Source: Climacteris rufus
Taxonomy: Eukaryota > Chordata > Aves > Passeriformes > Climacteridae
NCBI GenBank assembly: GCA_013398175.1
Contig: VZRZ01001998.1
Coordinates: 1,982,811 to 2,046,810, forward strand
Length of the DNA stretch: 64,000 bases
Direction: 5' to 3'
Position numbers and translations under genes: made by a program. Shown piece by piece: positions 1 to 12,990 of this stretch (position 1 is its first letter; each line of letters begins with the position of its first letter). The notes beneath the pieces were generated by a model. The model did not search any database, was not told where the DNA came from, and was given only the letters and a program-made list of their open reading frames with translations.

Positions 1-56
1 AGAAAACAAAAGCAAACAAACAAACAAAAAACCCAAACAAAATAAACCAAAACAAG
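1..56. repeat. A-rich low-complexity tract
   Basis: Almost entirely A with scattered C and G, including repeated CAAA units. It looks like simple-sequence decay or the remnant of a poly-A tail. It is cut by the window edge, so its full extent and any source element to the left cannot be seen. Confidence 0.85.
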
Positions 57-1908
57 CTCATTTAGAGCCTACATACAACAGAATTTTAGAAGCTGTCTCA
101 AGGGACTGATGGCTTTGAGCATCAGGATGCAACCTCTCAGATTATCTTTTATCCCTGTGACCATGGTTGTCCTCTACTACCATGACCTTTCAGCATTGCT
201 TTCATACAACTATATCTTTTAGATAATGATCATTCCAATGGCTGTCATGAGCAAACACATAAATTTGCTGTAAGGCTTTGTCTACTTTTCTGAAATTTTG
301 CCAGCACTGCACCTCAAAGATTTCAATTTTCTTCCTGTCAGCAGCACTTCTTTTTTATGATTCATATTTTGGCTACTGCAAAAAATGTGCTTTTTACCAG
401 TCATGTCTTGTACAATTCAGGTTTTCAGGGAATCTTACCAATTTTTACCAGTCATGTCTTGTACAATTTCAGGTTTACTTGGGAATTTTAAAAACTCCCT
501 ATGACTGATGCATTTAACTGACAAGGAGCACAAACTAGTAAATATTGTAGAAGAGCTTAGGTTGAATCCTAAATAGCTGTATTTTGTGTCTCTACAGCTG
601 AATAACTGAGATGTTTTGCATCTCATTTTGATTAATGAAATCTAGATTTTTGACATATTCACAGAGTGTCCTTATTCTTTGCAACATTTTTGCTTCCAAA
701 TTGGTGGTTGTAGGAAGATGTTGTTTTCTTGTTACAGCTGAAATATTTTCAAGGATTTGAATGAATGGAGAATCAGTTTCACTATGTAAGGTCTTACCTT
801 ACCCCAATTTAATTCTCCTGCCACACAAAGGAAAGGCTGCAAACCGAAAACATTCTTGTCTTCCACAAGCCATTCACTTGCTGTGATGGCAGATGATATT
901 TGTGTTATCATAAATATATATTTTCCTTAAAAACACACCATGAACATGTCTACACATGGATGAAATAATAAATAACCTTTCTAAGTAGTCACTGAAGAAA
1001 TCTCCAGTAGGTCCTGCTATTCCATGTATCTTCCAACAATTTGATGTAGCAATATCCTGATACATAAACCCACTATTTGTAGTGACTAAAGACAATTTCC
1101 TCTCATCAATCTATTGCAGCTTCTAGCCTATAAATCTTGCCACCTTGTGTAACTTCTGGATCATTCTGTCTTTGATACTTTGACCAAAGTGCAATTACTC
1201 TCTCCTTGCTGCATTCCTTCCTGTTTGTGGCTGCTGGTCGTTGAATATTCCACACAAATTCCACTTTCTAAAGGCACTTCCTGTATTGGGAGTCCATGCC
1301 ATCCCAGGAATAAAGCCAGTCAGAGCTATTTGCCACTTCATCAGGGTTGAGAAGTTTCAGAAGTACAGCTCAGCTCTGGCTGCCAGTCAATTCCAAATGC
1401 AATTGCTGAATACAATTCTTGTAGCTGGACTCAACAAGGCCAATTAAGATTTACGTGACAGTTTAAATTTCTGAATTTCTGCTAAAAATGTGTTTCATAA
1501 TCCAAATGATTTTTTTATGAATACCTAACAAAGTATACATCAGAGTTGTAACATTCATTTTCTAATTGTTTTGCAGACAAGAATAAAAAGTGGAAAATGT
1601 GCATTGGAACAAAATTTCTGGAAATACACCAAGAACTGCAGTGAAACTGTCATTCATCTTTGCATCTACAGGGATAAAAAAAAAATAAAGCTTTTGAGCC
1701 TCCTCCAGCCACCAAATGAATCTCATTGACAATTTCCTTGCATCCTCCACACAATTCTCTGCAGATCAAATCCACACATGAACATCCTGTAGGTTATTTT
1801 GGTTTCAGCAGTGCCTTGGCTCTGGGACTGCTCCACTGTTCAACTCACAGGCTGAGCTTAAGCATAGTATATTCTTTTTCAAAGAAGCACGCCTATACCT
1901 TCTGCTCT
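57..1908. other. Unique AT-rich non-coding stretch
   Basis: Stops occur frequently in all frames and open frames stay below about 80 codons. Apart from the 51-bp tandem duplication at 391-491, listed separately, I see no transposon, RNA gene or exon signal. Confidence 0.6.
391..491. repeat. Two-copy 51-bp tandem duplication
   Basis: The first 25 bases of the unit (TTTTTACCAG, then TCATGTCTTGTACAA) are identical at 391-415 and 442-466, giving a period of 51 bp. The second half of the unit is diverged, though CAGGTTT and GGGAAT are still recognisable in both copies. This is a simple local duplication with some later decay. It causes a repeated YQSCLVQF motif in one chance reading frame, which is not evidence of a protein. 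Confidence 0.85.
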
Positions 1909-1937
1909 AAAAAAAAAAAAATAAAAATTGAAAAGAA
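1909..1937. repeat. Poly-A run (A13) and A-rich tract
   Basis: Thirteen A followed by T and further A-rich sequence. It could be the tail of an old plus-strand retroposed copy. The sequence just upstream (1800-1908) is not recognisable as any gene or element, and no flanking target-site duplication is obvious. Confidence 0.7.
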
Positions 1938-4900
1938 ACCTATCACTAACCTTATTAGGGCTCCAAATTACCTACAGCCATTGTTCAAAGTAGGCTGTCT
2001 GTATCTTCTCTCATCAATCTCTTTCTAAATTACAGGCAGCACTATAAACCAGTTCCTTAGCATTTCTCTATAATTTCTCTCTTTCAGTTAAAAATATTCT
2101 GAGTTCTGTTCTTTTAAATACATAATTTCAAATTTATGTTCTTTAGAGGCAAAACAATTTCATGTCAGCTCCAAAATTGCTTCCCATAATCTCATGTAGC
2201 ATATATTTACCTTCCTCTAGCACTAACCCCATTCTTCCCACAATGAAACTGATTCTGTAATTTGAGATACAACTTCTCCACCGCTGTTTCCTTTTTACTC
2301 TGTTATTGTCAGTAACATCTCTGTATAAATAAGATCCTGCCTTGTACACAAAGATCTGGAAACTCACTGCTAATTGTTGTATTATTAATTGCTAAGTCAA
2401 CTACTGGCAACAGGGAGTCCAACTGCTGTCTCTGGAGGGTCAAAAGGATTGTCAGAGAAGTAGCTTTTTTTATCAGCTGCTCTGTTTTCTTTCTTTCTGG
2501 GAATGCAGACTATGTTGTTTTCCTGAAAACATGCAAGCGGTGATAGCTAGAATACAAAGGCACCCCATGGAATGGGCTCAGTGCACTCCAAGAGAAGCAT
2601 ACCCTAATTAGATTATGTCACTAGACTTGCTTAGTAATGACTATTGAAGGCACAGAAGACGAATGCTACAAGTATAATTATAGTACCTGACAGAACAACA
2701 AATTAAGTACGAGATACCTCCAGATTCACCAAGCTTTTCTTTTCCTGTCTTTTGACTGATGCAATATTTAAAATGCTTCACACAGATTCATGCATGTGCA
2801 GCATGACAATTGATTGGCACAAGGTGATTTGTTTTCCTGAGTGATGCTGGTATGATCCTCACTCACAGTCTTTTATTGATCCTTGAAACAAATATCCTCC
2901 TGTACTGGTTTCATTAGACAGGCTCTGTCTTGTTAATTACCGCTCTCTCAAATCTTTTGGTGTTTCATTAAAGTGAACAAATTGAAAGAATTAAATAAAC
3001 AATCTATGTCAGCTGCCACTGTGGCACTGGTCTTTAATTCCCCAGAATGCCAATAAAGAAAGGTCTCCCCTCCTCCTTTTTTTTTAGTATTTCTGACATC
3101 AAGTCACAACAAAGTGGTGCAATGCACCATAAGAATTGACTAAATCAAGTTGGAAAATAGTATGAAAGACTTGGCTGACTATATCCCAAATCCTTTTGGA
3201 CTTCAGGGAGGGTTCTTCTATCTCACTACGGATACATATGGTTTCATCAGCTTCTCTGCAATGGATCAAAAGGAGTTGTTTTCCTCTATTCATGAGAGAG
3301 AGAGGGAAGGAGTAAACAGCAGAAATAATTTGTATGGAGATTTCCAAAATGAGTCATATTAAATTGCTCTGATAAAAACATTTGAAAATTGCTTTTGCAG
3401 GAGAGAAAAAAAAATTACTTTTGTTCCTTTACAAAGAAAATAGGCTTTTTTACCCCTCCTGATAGGTAAAATCTGGAAATCTGAAAAAAAGGGAAAAGTA
3501 AAAAAATTACTTATTGTCTACAATGGGTATAATCGATTTTGGAAGGCTGCAGAATACTAGAAATTGGAATTACAGAATATTCTCTATAGTCAGGAATACC
3601 TAATAAAAACTCAAGATTCAAGATGATTAGGAACAGCCAGGGCACTTTTTTATTAATGAATCCTTTATTCTGTGTGTTCTCAGGCTTTTGGAAATGTCTA
3701 CATCTCCCTAAGCATATTTAGCAGCTTTATCAGTATTAAGGTAATGATTCCCTCACCTCTTTTCATCGTGCTGTCATCCAGTCACTAACAGATTTCCTTA
3801 CAACCTGCAGTGAGACATTAGAAAAATGGAAAGCAGCAGAATTCAGAGGAAGTTGCTATTTTTCCCAATTTTCCTAAACCCAGAAACATCTGAAAATAAT
3901 TCAGCTGCTATTTAAGTGCCTTTTTCCCTGTTCTTTTCACTTCCTTAGTACCTTGCCTTCCCCAGGGCACAGCCTTTGAGAGAGAAACTCCCAAGCCCCC
4001 TAGAGCTTAGCTTCAATAAATAATGGACCAGGAGGAGATCCGGCCAAAAGCTCACTTTCTTTTTTCAAGAAAACCACAGTCAATGTCACATTTACACTAA
4101 AGAGAGAGACTACAGTCCTAAGATGGAAAGCAGTCAGATTTTTGACATCTTGAAGCAGATAGTGACTATCTTGAACCTATGTTTTTGGGTTTGGGGACTT
4201 GGGGAGAGGCACTATTTTTCACCAAACATCTGTTCATTTTCAAAAGGGTAAAGCATAAATCCCAGAATTATACCAATGAGCACCACTATCAGTTGAAAAC
4301 TGCAAGAATTAACAGCAGTATTGACACACATTTAAACGAACAGGAGACCGAAGGAGCAAAGCCAAAAAATGAGGTTGAAAATACTGATTTCACCTTCCCT
4401 TCCTCCTCTATCTCCCTTTCACTCCCCTTTCTCTTCAGTTTTCTATCTTCTACTCATCTTTATCTGAAAGGGACCTATCAGCTATTATGTGTCTGACTGG
4501 TAGTGATGAGACTGCCAAAATGTGACAGCCTTATCTACAGCACAGCCCTGCAAATTGCCAACCATTGATCCAGCAACCTGTGCCAGCTGATCAGTGCAAA
4601 GCTGTTTTGATTTCTTTTCTTCTGGGAAAGAAATTAACTTCTCTGCCAGCAGCCACTATCCTGCCAGTGCTATTCCCCAGCCAAACAAAGGACTTGAAAA
4701 TTAGAACTTAGTTAGATGAATTAACAAGACATCCCTTTCTCCTCACTTGATTTTTGCAGCATTTTGGATGTTTCGTTGCATTCTGAAATGTGAGGGAAAA
4801 ACAATACAATTGATTATAATAATTTTTATTCAGGCTTCATGCACATAAATGTCTTCCAGGTACAAGGTAGAACATTGCCAGATTCCCATAAATTTATATC

Positions 4901-7834
4901 ACAGGAGCTTTTCAAAGAAGTCTTCCTCTATTATTGCAATCAGATTTCACAACCAAAGAAATTTTGGCTAGTTATGTCCCACTGTGAGAAGGAACACTAT
5001 TTTGCATAGTTTCTTCTCCCCAAATTATGTCCTTGTGGGATTATTTGACAAACTCTATTTGCCTCTTGAAAAGGAAAGAAAAAATTAATCTTGAAAAGGC
5101 AACCTCATAGTTCTCGTTTTACACCTACATTCTATAGGTTATGTACAGTCATCCCTCAGACTACAAAAGCTTTACAGAAATAAAGAATGTGTGTGTGCTT
5201 CCAAACAGAGAGCAAGTTAAATATAACAAAGAAAGATGAAGCATATAGCTTTCTTTAATTTATTCAAAATGGGGCATTTGCTAGTTTCTCTCTTTCTTCA
5301 TGGGTAGAGGTCTGTGGACAGATATTATTTTTATTAATCAGTGACTGCTAAAGAAAATAGCCCAAATGTTGGCAAAGAGGAGCTTGCTGACACTGGAAAT
5401 TTGCAAATGACAAGATAGTGTGTAAGTCCTGAAGTTTTGACTCCTGTTTTAATATATATATTTAATATAATAGCAAGATTAAATAGAAAAAAATAGAATT
5501 AAAATTATTTTCTCTCTATTTTCACCAAACCTAACTAAACCTAAAGATATGGTTTTCCTCCCTTTTTTTTTTTTCTGAAACATTTCTATTTCATCCCTCA
5601 GAAGTTTCTCATTTTATACTATTATTTCCTTTACTATTTCTCAGTTTAGCTAAACTTCCTGCAAAGGTGTGCTTTCATGGGCTTTGGTTTTACCTCTGCA
5701 GACACTTTCAGATCATTTTCTATTTTATTTTGGTTTCCTAAAATATTTTCTGGTACTTTTAATGAACTTCATTACAACTCTTTATTAAGTTTGAATGTTT
5801 TTCAACTTACACACTGTTTTGCAAAACTAGCAGGGTGCTCATTAAGCCCTTTCTTCCCAAGTTGGGGTTGAGCGCATCAGGAAACCCACCCCTTCTTTCC
5901 AGTTGCAAAAGATTTCACTTCACCCAAAATAAAACGTTTCACATTGATGGACATCTTCTGGCTCCAGGCAAGGCTAAATCTGTGTAGCTAGCTCCAAAAT
6001 GTAACATCAGAAAGGAACTCACACCTCTCATTACATCAGAGAAAGATGTAGAATATGCATCGTGGCAGCTAAACTCCTCTGAGGAAACAGGCTTTGTCAC
6101 ACTTTATAACACTCCTTTCTAACTGCTGTGGTACCTTTACTGAGCTGCAGTGCATGGGATAAATCAAAAGGGACAGAGGCAGCCAGCAGTCCATGGGCAA
6201 CCACTCACTGACATCAGCACAGCAAATGCAAAGCACCGTGCCAGTCCTGAAGGATGTGAAAATGCTTTTTATCCTGATTCCTCTATGCAGATTGGAATGA
6301 GAACTCATTCCCATCCTTCTGGCAAGAATGTATTTAGCATTAGTGCAACGCTGTTTTTAATTCCTCTTTTAGATGTAACTCATGCCTTCCTCCCTTTGAG
6401 CTGGAAGCCTTCACTATACTTTTAAAAAAGCCACAAACTCCCAAAGACCCTGTACCAATAAAAACACTTGAAGAATGAAAAGCCACGCAGAAAAAAGAAT
6501 GGATTACTGAAAGATTAGTGCAGTAATTAGCAAACATAAGCTAATTCATACTTGTAACACATTAAGGAAATAACTAGAGTTGCCCTCAGTAAGAAGAAGA
6601 AACTAAAATTTACTGCAATTGTAGGAGTTAAATTCCATATTCTGCTTGAATGCTCAGTGGAAAAAAACATCATCCACATCTAAATAAAGCACTTATGAGG
6701 ACTTAACTGAAAGCACATGAGTAGCTGAAATTAGAGTATCTAGTTAAGCAAATTTCAGTGGACATTTAAGTGCTAACTTAGATTAACATAATTTTACTAA
6801 TTTCTCATCTTGGTATCTTCTTTGGGATATTGGAGGAGCATCAGTTTATAGTTCCACGGGAATACGAAGCTTGGAATCATTGCAACCCTTTTAATTTCTC
6901 ATTAGGACTTTATTTACTGACTGCAGATGTGATGGGGTTTAAGTGCAGCCTATGCTTGCGAGTTCCTGCATCACAGTAAATTACCATTACAACAGTTATC
7001 TTCCACTTTTTTCCCCACTACTTCTTGCACTGGTTTCAATCATGCCAAAAAAAATTTAGCCAGCCAGAGAACCATTACCAAAATAAGTCACTGACTGACT
7101 AGAAGCAATTTGCCAAAGGAAAAACTGGGAACCAGTGGCAGAAAGAGAGAAGAGCAACAGAATCTAAGCCAGCATTTCACAAGCCTAAGGTCTAGGAGCC
7201 TATTGACAAAAGCAGGCAATCCCAATTAACAGCAAATTACATAAACAGATAAATGTGCAGTTGGGAACTTAAGACTGTGCTCATCTACAGCCTACTTACA
7301 AAATTAGGATTGTTGAAAGCCTGGGTTGAGAATTTTCAAAAAAATCATATATCACATAGACTATTCTATGCTTCTCATTTATCTGGAAAGCCTTGCAAAG
7401 CATTATATACCAATTATTTAACAAAACAAGACAATTAGAAAAATAAATTAAAATAATGGTAAGGGAAATTCAGACATGAGTGAGGATGTCATCAATCCAT
7501 GACTTCGACACAAGGAATTAGAAAAATTATTCACTTAGTGTAACTTTTAATGATCTGATACTTAAAGAAAAAAAAGCAAGACAGACTAGAAAAACAAAGA
7601 GCTCATAGAATAGTGCTGTGCAGTGGAGATGCAATCTGCCATGTTTCTGCTTGTTTCAGTGTCACTTCAGTGTCCTTGGCTAAGCCTAACTCTCATTTTT
7701 CATACTGCATCTTAGGAAGCTGCTCTGATTTTCTGCTGCTCCATAGAGCACTCATTACCTTTATACTCATCACAACTACTTAGGTACAAAGTAATCCACA
7801 GACTGTCTGACAGATCATCACACTGCACAGCACA
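1938..7834. other. Unique AT-rich non-coding stretch
   Basis: No gene or transposon recognised. Small items: a GA dinucleotide run at about 3294-3306, an AT-rich patch with TA repeats at about 5450-5470, and short T or A homopolymers. 2901-3060 has the look of a conserved non-coding element (see findings). The longest open frame here is about 105 codons (4179-4496); it has no recognisable domain and ends in a low-complexity serine/leucine/phenylalanine run, so I treat it as chance. Confidence 0.6.
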
Positions 7835-7839
7835 CCACC
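7835..7839. repeat. Target-site duplication, left copy
   Basis: CCACC directly before the TG end of the solo LTR. It matches CCACC at 8542-8546 directly after the CA end. Confidence 0.85.
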
Positions 7840-8541
7840 TGTCCTGGGTTAAAGTGTATTCTATTCCCATTTTTGTGAGCTATTGAAACCAGGTGCAGCA
7901 ATGTTCCTTGCCCCCTCGTGTTACGGGCCCATCACCACCCGCCACAGGACTCACAGATAACTTGCACCTGCTCCTGCCTCATGTTCATGGGCCCAGCAAG
8001 GCCCGGATCACTCGCACCTGCTCTCAATGGGCCCCTCAGCACAGAAAACTCCTACCTGCTCTGTCTCACCTCCACTTCCCACTGTGAGATGCTCCGCCCA
8101 GGGGGAGGAACCCAGCATTTCATGTGAATATAACCTGGGGTTTGGAACAACAGAGACAGCATCACCTACTGGGATCCCAGAGAACAAGAGCTGCACAACC
8201 ACCACTGGACTTTCCGAGAAGGATCAGACGTTTCCTACAGGATCACTGCTTCAACAGGAGCACTTCAGAGAGAACTGCAGCTACCGCCCAATCAGACTGC
8301 TACCACAGCCCTGCCCGGCAGGGTGTCAGGATGTATCCCTGACTGTCAGGCTAAACCAGTGTTTTTGTATCATTGCTTTGTTATATTAGTAAAAGAACTG
8401 TTGTTCCTATTCCTCATATCTTTGTCTGAAAGCCCCTTAATTTCAAATTTATAATAATTTGGAGGGACAGGGTTTGCATTTTCTATTATAAAGGGGGGCT
8501 CCTGCCTTCCTTAGTAGACACTTGTCTTTCAAACCAAGACA
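7840..8541 (+). mobile_element. Solo LTR of an endogenous retrovirus (ERVL-like)
   Basis: A 702-bp element begins TGTCCTGGGTTAAAG and ends AAACCAAGACA, so it has the TG...CA termini of an LTR. It is flanked by a perfect 5-bp duplication (CCACC). A TATA-like AATATAA lies at 8127-8133 and an AGTAAA poly-A-signal variant at 8388-8393; their order supports plus orientation. The 3' part (about 8370-8541) closely resembles, from memory, an LTR family abundant in passerine genomes. The 5-bp duplication fits class III (ERVL), since class I usually gives 4 bp and class II 6 bp, but family assignment is inference. No internal gag, pol or env sequence is present, so the provirus was lost by LTR-LTR recombination. 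Open frames inside (such as 8027-8389) are shadows of the LTR. Confidence 0.88.
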
Positions 8542-8546
8542 CCACC
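8542..8546. repeat. Target-site duplication, right copy
   Basis: CCACC directly after the LTR 3' CA, identical to 7835-7839. An undamaged duplication argues for a fairly recent insertion or at least no local deletion since. Confidence 0.85.
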
Positions 8547-11500
8547 ACACTATTTGATGTCTTGAATGCTTGACAAGGGTGAGAATGAGATTATTCTCCC
8601 ACTATCATATCCAGAGTCCTAAAACCTGCTTCTTTCTAGAGCCTTGATCCCAGACAGTTCTGTAGCCAGAAAGGCAGCAGTCCTTGAGCTTCATGAGCTG
8701 TCTACTGAGTTTCCCTGGTGTTACAAGACCAGAAAAAACAGAAGTAGAGAAATAATATTTAAGTCACATTTTTTTGCGTGTGGACAGAAAAAACATTTTG
8801 ATTCTTTAAAGTTTTCACATTCTGTCTTAAGAAAATATGTGATGTGAGCTACCCCTAACTCCACAGGTCCTTCTTTACACTCACCTTGACTGTGAGGAAA
8901 GGAGGAGCCAATTCCCACCTTTTTATTATCTTTGACCACAATATTATCCTGTCTGCACAAGTGACTTTGTGTGTCCTGTTTCTGCCATGCCTGTTTTACT
9001 TTACAGGATTAACACAGACACACTCTGAACTTTGAACACATGCACCTCCACAAATACACACACTATACAGAGAAGCCTGGTGGCATTGTGAATACAATCT
9101 CAAAAATGGCATCACAGTGATAAGATTTTTAATTAGTTTAACACTGGCATATCTTTCTCTTTGCTCCCATCACATCCATGAGCTCCTAATGAAGCTCTGG
9201 GAGTACAGATAACTACCAAGGCTCTCTGGTGGGCTCCAGCATGGCCCAGTCAAAGAGCAGGGCTCCTCTCCATTACAAGTTTCTGTGAACAGGACAAGGA
9301 AGATAAGTGCACTGAGGTCATGAGCCTGGACCTCCTGAAACAGCCAGTGAATCCTTCAGGCTACAGATGAGCGAGGAGAGAGACTGAAGCAGCCAAAAGC
9401 AGCACAGGGCTCTGTATGGGAAAATCAGCCTGTGAGAAATATGTCCTGCTCACAGTGTAGCGCTTTGCTGCAGAATAAAATGGGGTTTGATTTGTCCTTT
9501 TCTAGGCTCGTAGGAAGAAGGTGAATTGTTACAGGGATCTGGCCTCTGCCAGCTGCTGCCCATTCCTAACCCTCGTTTCCACTGGAGCACAAAGCCTGCC
9601 AAAGCGCTCTGGGCTATGGGGCAGCGCCAGACCCAGCCCTGGTTTAACCACCCCATTGCACAAGGTTCTTTTGAGCCATTATTTTGCTGACTGAAAAACT
9701 ATGAAGATTTTCACATTTCAGAGAGATGAATGCACTGCCTGTGCCTAAAACGCTCATGGAGTGGTCTCTGCTGAGAAAGGTCTATTTAAGATACACATCT
9801 AATTATCTCCCATTCTTAAAGATGTCATTTTTTTAAAAAAAAGTTGAATCAGTTTTTTCAAGGTTTTCTTCCCCTTGAAGAGCTGCTGCCACCCCCACTT
9901 CAGTTCTTCAGTTGATTAGGATTATTTCTCCCAGCTTTTTGCATGTACAACCTCCCATCAAGAGCCATGATGTCTCTGCTGATCTATTAATATCACATGG
10001 CAGCTTTCATTGTGTTCATCCACAGTTTTTCCACGAGCTTGTACCATAAAATTATGCAATTTTTCAGCACTGCCTACTAAGTAGTTTACACCCTGAAGCA
10101 GGAGGATCAAGAACCTTCATAAACAATATCTCATGTAATTAATAATTTTATTTACATGTTGTAAATTTCTAATGCTTGCCAAATCTAAGATATTTAATTG
10201 ATGAGGTTAAATGCCACATTTCCTAACACAGTTTTCACTCTTCCTTTCAGATATTTGAGATACGAACAAAGTGCACTAAGGAGAAGTGAGCCAGAACCAT
10301 TTTTGTAAGAACATAACGTACATAAGCCAATTCTGTCCAGCTCCTTGAAAACAGAAGTCAATCTGGACAAGCCACAGCACTGACAATTGCAAGAGACAGA
10401 GTGTGGATTCTAAGATAGCTGCTGTTTGAATAGTCTCTAAGGCAAAGTTGGATCATCTTTATTAACTGAGTTTATCCCCTGTTAACAACAGCCTCTTACA
10501 GAAATGTTTACTCATGAACCAAACAGTACCTGTTGAAAAAACAACTTGCTTTCACCATAGCAATATTTTGTAAATTAGTCTATTGCCAAGGAGGAACAAC
10601 ACTGCATGACACACATACAAACACACTGAATTCTCATTTCAATTTTTCACACATTTGTTAGAGTTGTGCAAAATCTGCAGTGATTCCTAGAACAATTTAT
10701 TTGCATACAACGATCGATCCATTATTTCAATAACACTCAGCTCCAGACTTCTCTCTATATTAGACACCTTTCAAACGTTGGTGGAGGGAGAGAAAAGGCA
10801 AGAAATAAACAGGCTTTGATACAACTCAGCTCAGGGGAAATGTGACATGTATCAATGCAGGGAGGCAAATTAATCTTAAAATTACTACTGGGTTTGACAG
10901 TGTAATATACACCTAAGATTTATTTCCATCTTTTCCTATGCAATATATTGAACTTTCAGTGTTTCTGCTTACGCTTACCCATGTGGCTGCATCTGTTCCC
11001 CTCCTGAGTAAACTACAATGATTCCCTTTTAGCTAGAAAATTTCTGCAAGAGGCATGTTTGTTGATTTCCATGAACAATCCCAAAAGATTTGTGCATGAT
11101 AGAAAATTTTCCTTTTTAAGAGGCCAGCATCAAGAACTTCTATCAATAGTATCCTCTCAGCTCTAACTCAGAATGTCATTTATGACAAATATCCAGATCC
11201 CTCTGATATTAAAGGGGAAAACCCTACTGAGGTGAGCCCCAGTGAGACAAGCCTGAAGCAGTGTAGGGATAATTTATGAGAAGGTAACAGCACAGTTTCT
11301 TGACACCAACAGAAGGAAGAGAGAGAAAGCTGCAGCATGAATGAAGAACATCTTTAAAATTACAAGAACCAGAACCACAGAGTACATATAGGTATATTGT
11401 GTGTCCAAATCAAGCTGTCTCCTTGTATGCCCATTAATATTTCAGAAGTAAACAATTCAAAACAGATATGAAGCGAGACAAATAAGAAAAAATAATCTAG

Positions 11501-12908
11501 TTCTGTTATTAAATATATTCCACAGAGAAATAGCACTTTGCATTTTAGCAACTACATTTGCCTTGATACTTAATGGTTTCATAAGTTATCATTAAATAAT
11601 GGTAATTATTTGCCATAGCAACTATAACAATATGTAATTTATACGTATTTTTGAGCTGTAGGGATAGGTCCATTTCATTAAGTAGCACAGCTAACGTACA
11701 ATAAAAAAAAAATCTGCGCTTTCAATCAAAAAAAGGAATGTGTTTGACGACAGGGAGAAATGGCTATTTGTCCTCATTTTCCAAAAACACTAAATCATGT
11801 TTTTCTCCAAATCAGAGTGTATTTCTGTTATTGATTACATTAAAGCAGATCAAGGCATTTAGTTCTGTAGGGAAATACAAAGTCAGTAATTTAGATGGTT
11901 GCCATTTGGCTTAAAAACAACAGAACATCAAGGTAGCTTATAGAGAAATATTTAAAGGCATATGGTTAAAAAGTTTTTCAGATTTTTCAGCCATGCCCAT
12001 TAGCAGGTAGAAAAACTTATATTAATCCACTAATTTCACCACTAGTGGCAAAATAAGAAAACAAATAGAAAAAAAAATAAACCACATTTGGTAAACAAAA
12101 CAGTCTTGACATTTCGCTCAGATCTTTTCCACTTAGCTTCATATATGTCTGAGTTTTCTTTCTGCTCTACAGAAGCCTCTTAAGAAGAAGAAAATCTATT
12201 TTATGATAAATGGACTGGAAAACCTGATCAGGATGCTTTCAGGTTTTTTTCCTCCAGTTACACAAACCTGAGCCTGTCACTGCTGGTGGGAGGTACAGGA
12301 TGCTGCTGTACTATGGTGCCAGAGCACATCATCTGCATGGAGCATTGCAAACCTGAGACCATCACAAGAATTCCCACACAGAAAATGAACAAAAAGTCTG
12401 GAAGACATTCAAAAGACTCTAGAAAAGGAAATGAAATTAAAAAGGATATGAAGGATTAAAGGAAGGTAAAGGATTGGGAGAGGCAAGCAAATTTGATGGA
12501 AATGAATAAACCAGTTGGAAAAAGGGAAAACAAAAAGCCAAAGAAACCCAGCAGCTGAACCTCAGAGATACACCCAGGAAGAGAGACAGCAGAGTCCTGT
12601 GCCCATTTCATGGACTGACAGCAAGGAGTGAATCAGCAACTCAAGGACAAGGAGGTACAACAGATTTACTGAGTATCTTTGATAAATTACTCTAGCTCTC
12701 CATAAATTGTTCCACAGCGCTGCTGAGGATGGACTCACTGGTGTTACAGAAGGAAAACAATGTGCCCCTTGTAGTATTTACTACTTGGTTCATATTGCGA
12801 GCATGCAAATGGGCTCATTTGGTGTGAACACAAGAAAGGAATCACACTTTGCCCCCAATGTACATTTTTATGATCTAAGAAGCTTCTCTGGTGTCACATT
12901 CTGCAATG
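8547..12908. other. Unique non-coding stretch with a GC-richer pocket
   Basis: Mostly AT-rich and stop-dense. 9180-9670 is visibly richer in G+C and holds the candidate exon at 9506-9664. A 9-bp inverted repeat, AGCGCTTTG (9459-9467) with CAAAGCGCT (9600-9608), brackets part of it. A pyrimidine-rich AG at 10232-10250 is followed by only 12 open codons. No transposon was recognised. Confidence 0.55.
9506..9664 (+). other. Weak candidate exon in a GC-rich pocket
   Basis: A pyrimidine-rich stretch ending CTAG (to 9505) is followed in phase 0 by a frame that stays open for about 63 codons before TGA near 9695. AAG then GTTCTT at 9662-9670 could serve as a weak donor. The frame has no ATG and encodes no domain I recognise; it is serine, proline and leucine rich. 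The acceptor TAG is itself an in-frame stop, so the open run starts exactly at the putative exon. It could equally be chance in GC-rich sequence or part of a non-coding RNA. Confidence 0.15.
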
Positions 12909-12990
12909 ATAAAAAAAAAAAAATAAAAATTATTTTAAAAAACCCTAAACAAAACAACAAAACTAAACTGAACCCAAAAAGAAATCCATC
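12909..12990. repeat. A-rich low-complexity tract (A13 plus AC-rich tail)
   Basis: Thirteen A, then AAATAAAAATTATTTT-like sequence and A/C-rich sequence (AAACAAAACAAC style). This matches the general pattern of degraded poly-A or simple repeats in birds. No parent element is recognisable upstream. Confidence 0.75.

Noticed and set aside
1800..1937. Poly-A tail as evidence of a processed pseudogene
   Set aside because: No recognisable gene sequence upstream and no target-site duplication; the same holds for the tracts at 12909 and 52568.
8027..8389. 120-codon plus-strand open frame
   Set aside because: Lies entirely within the solo LTR and shows no retroviral protein similarity; it is a shadow of the LTR.
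10232..10295. Pyrimidine-rich acceptor-like site ending at 10250
   Set aside because: Only 12 codons are open after it before a stop, so there is no coding support; such sites are common by chance.
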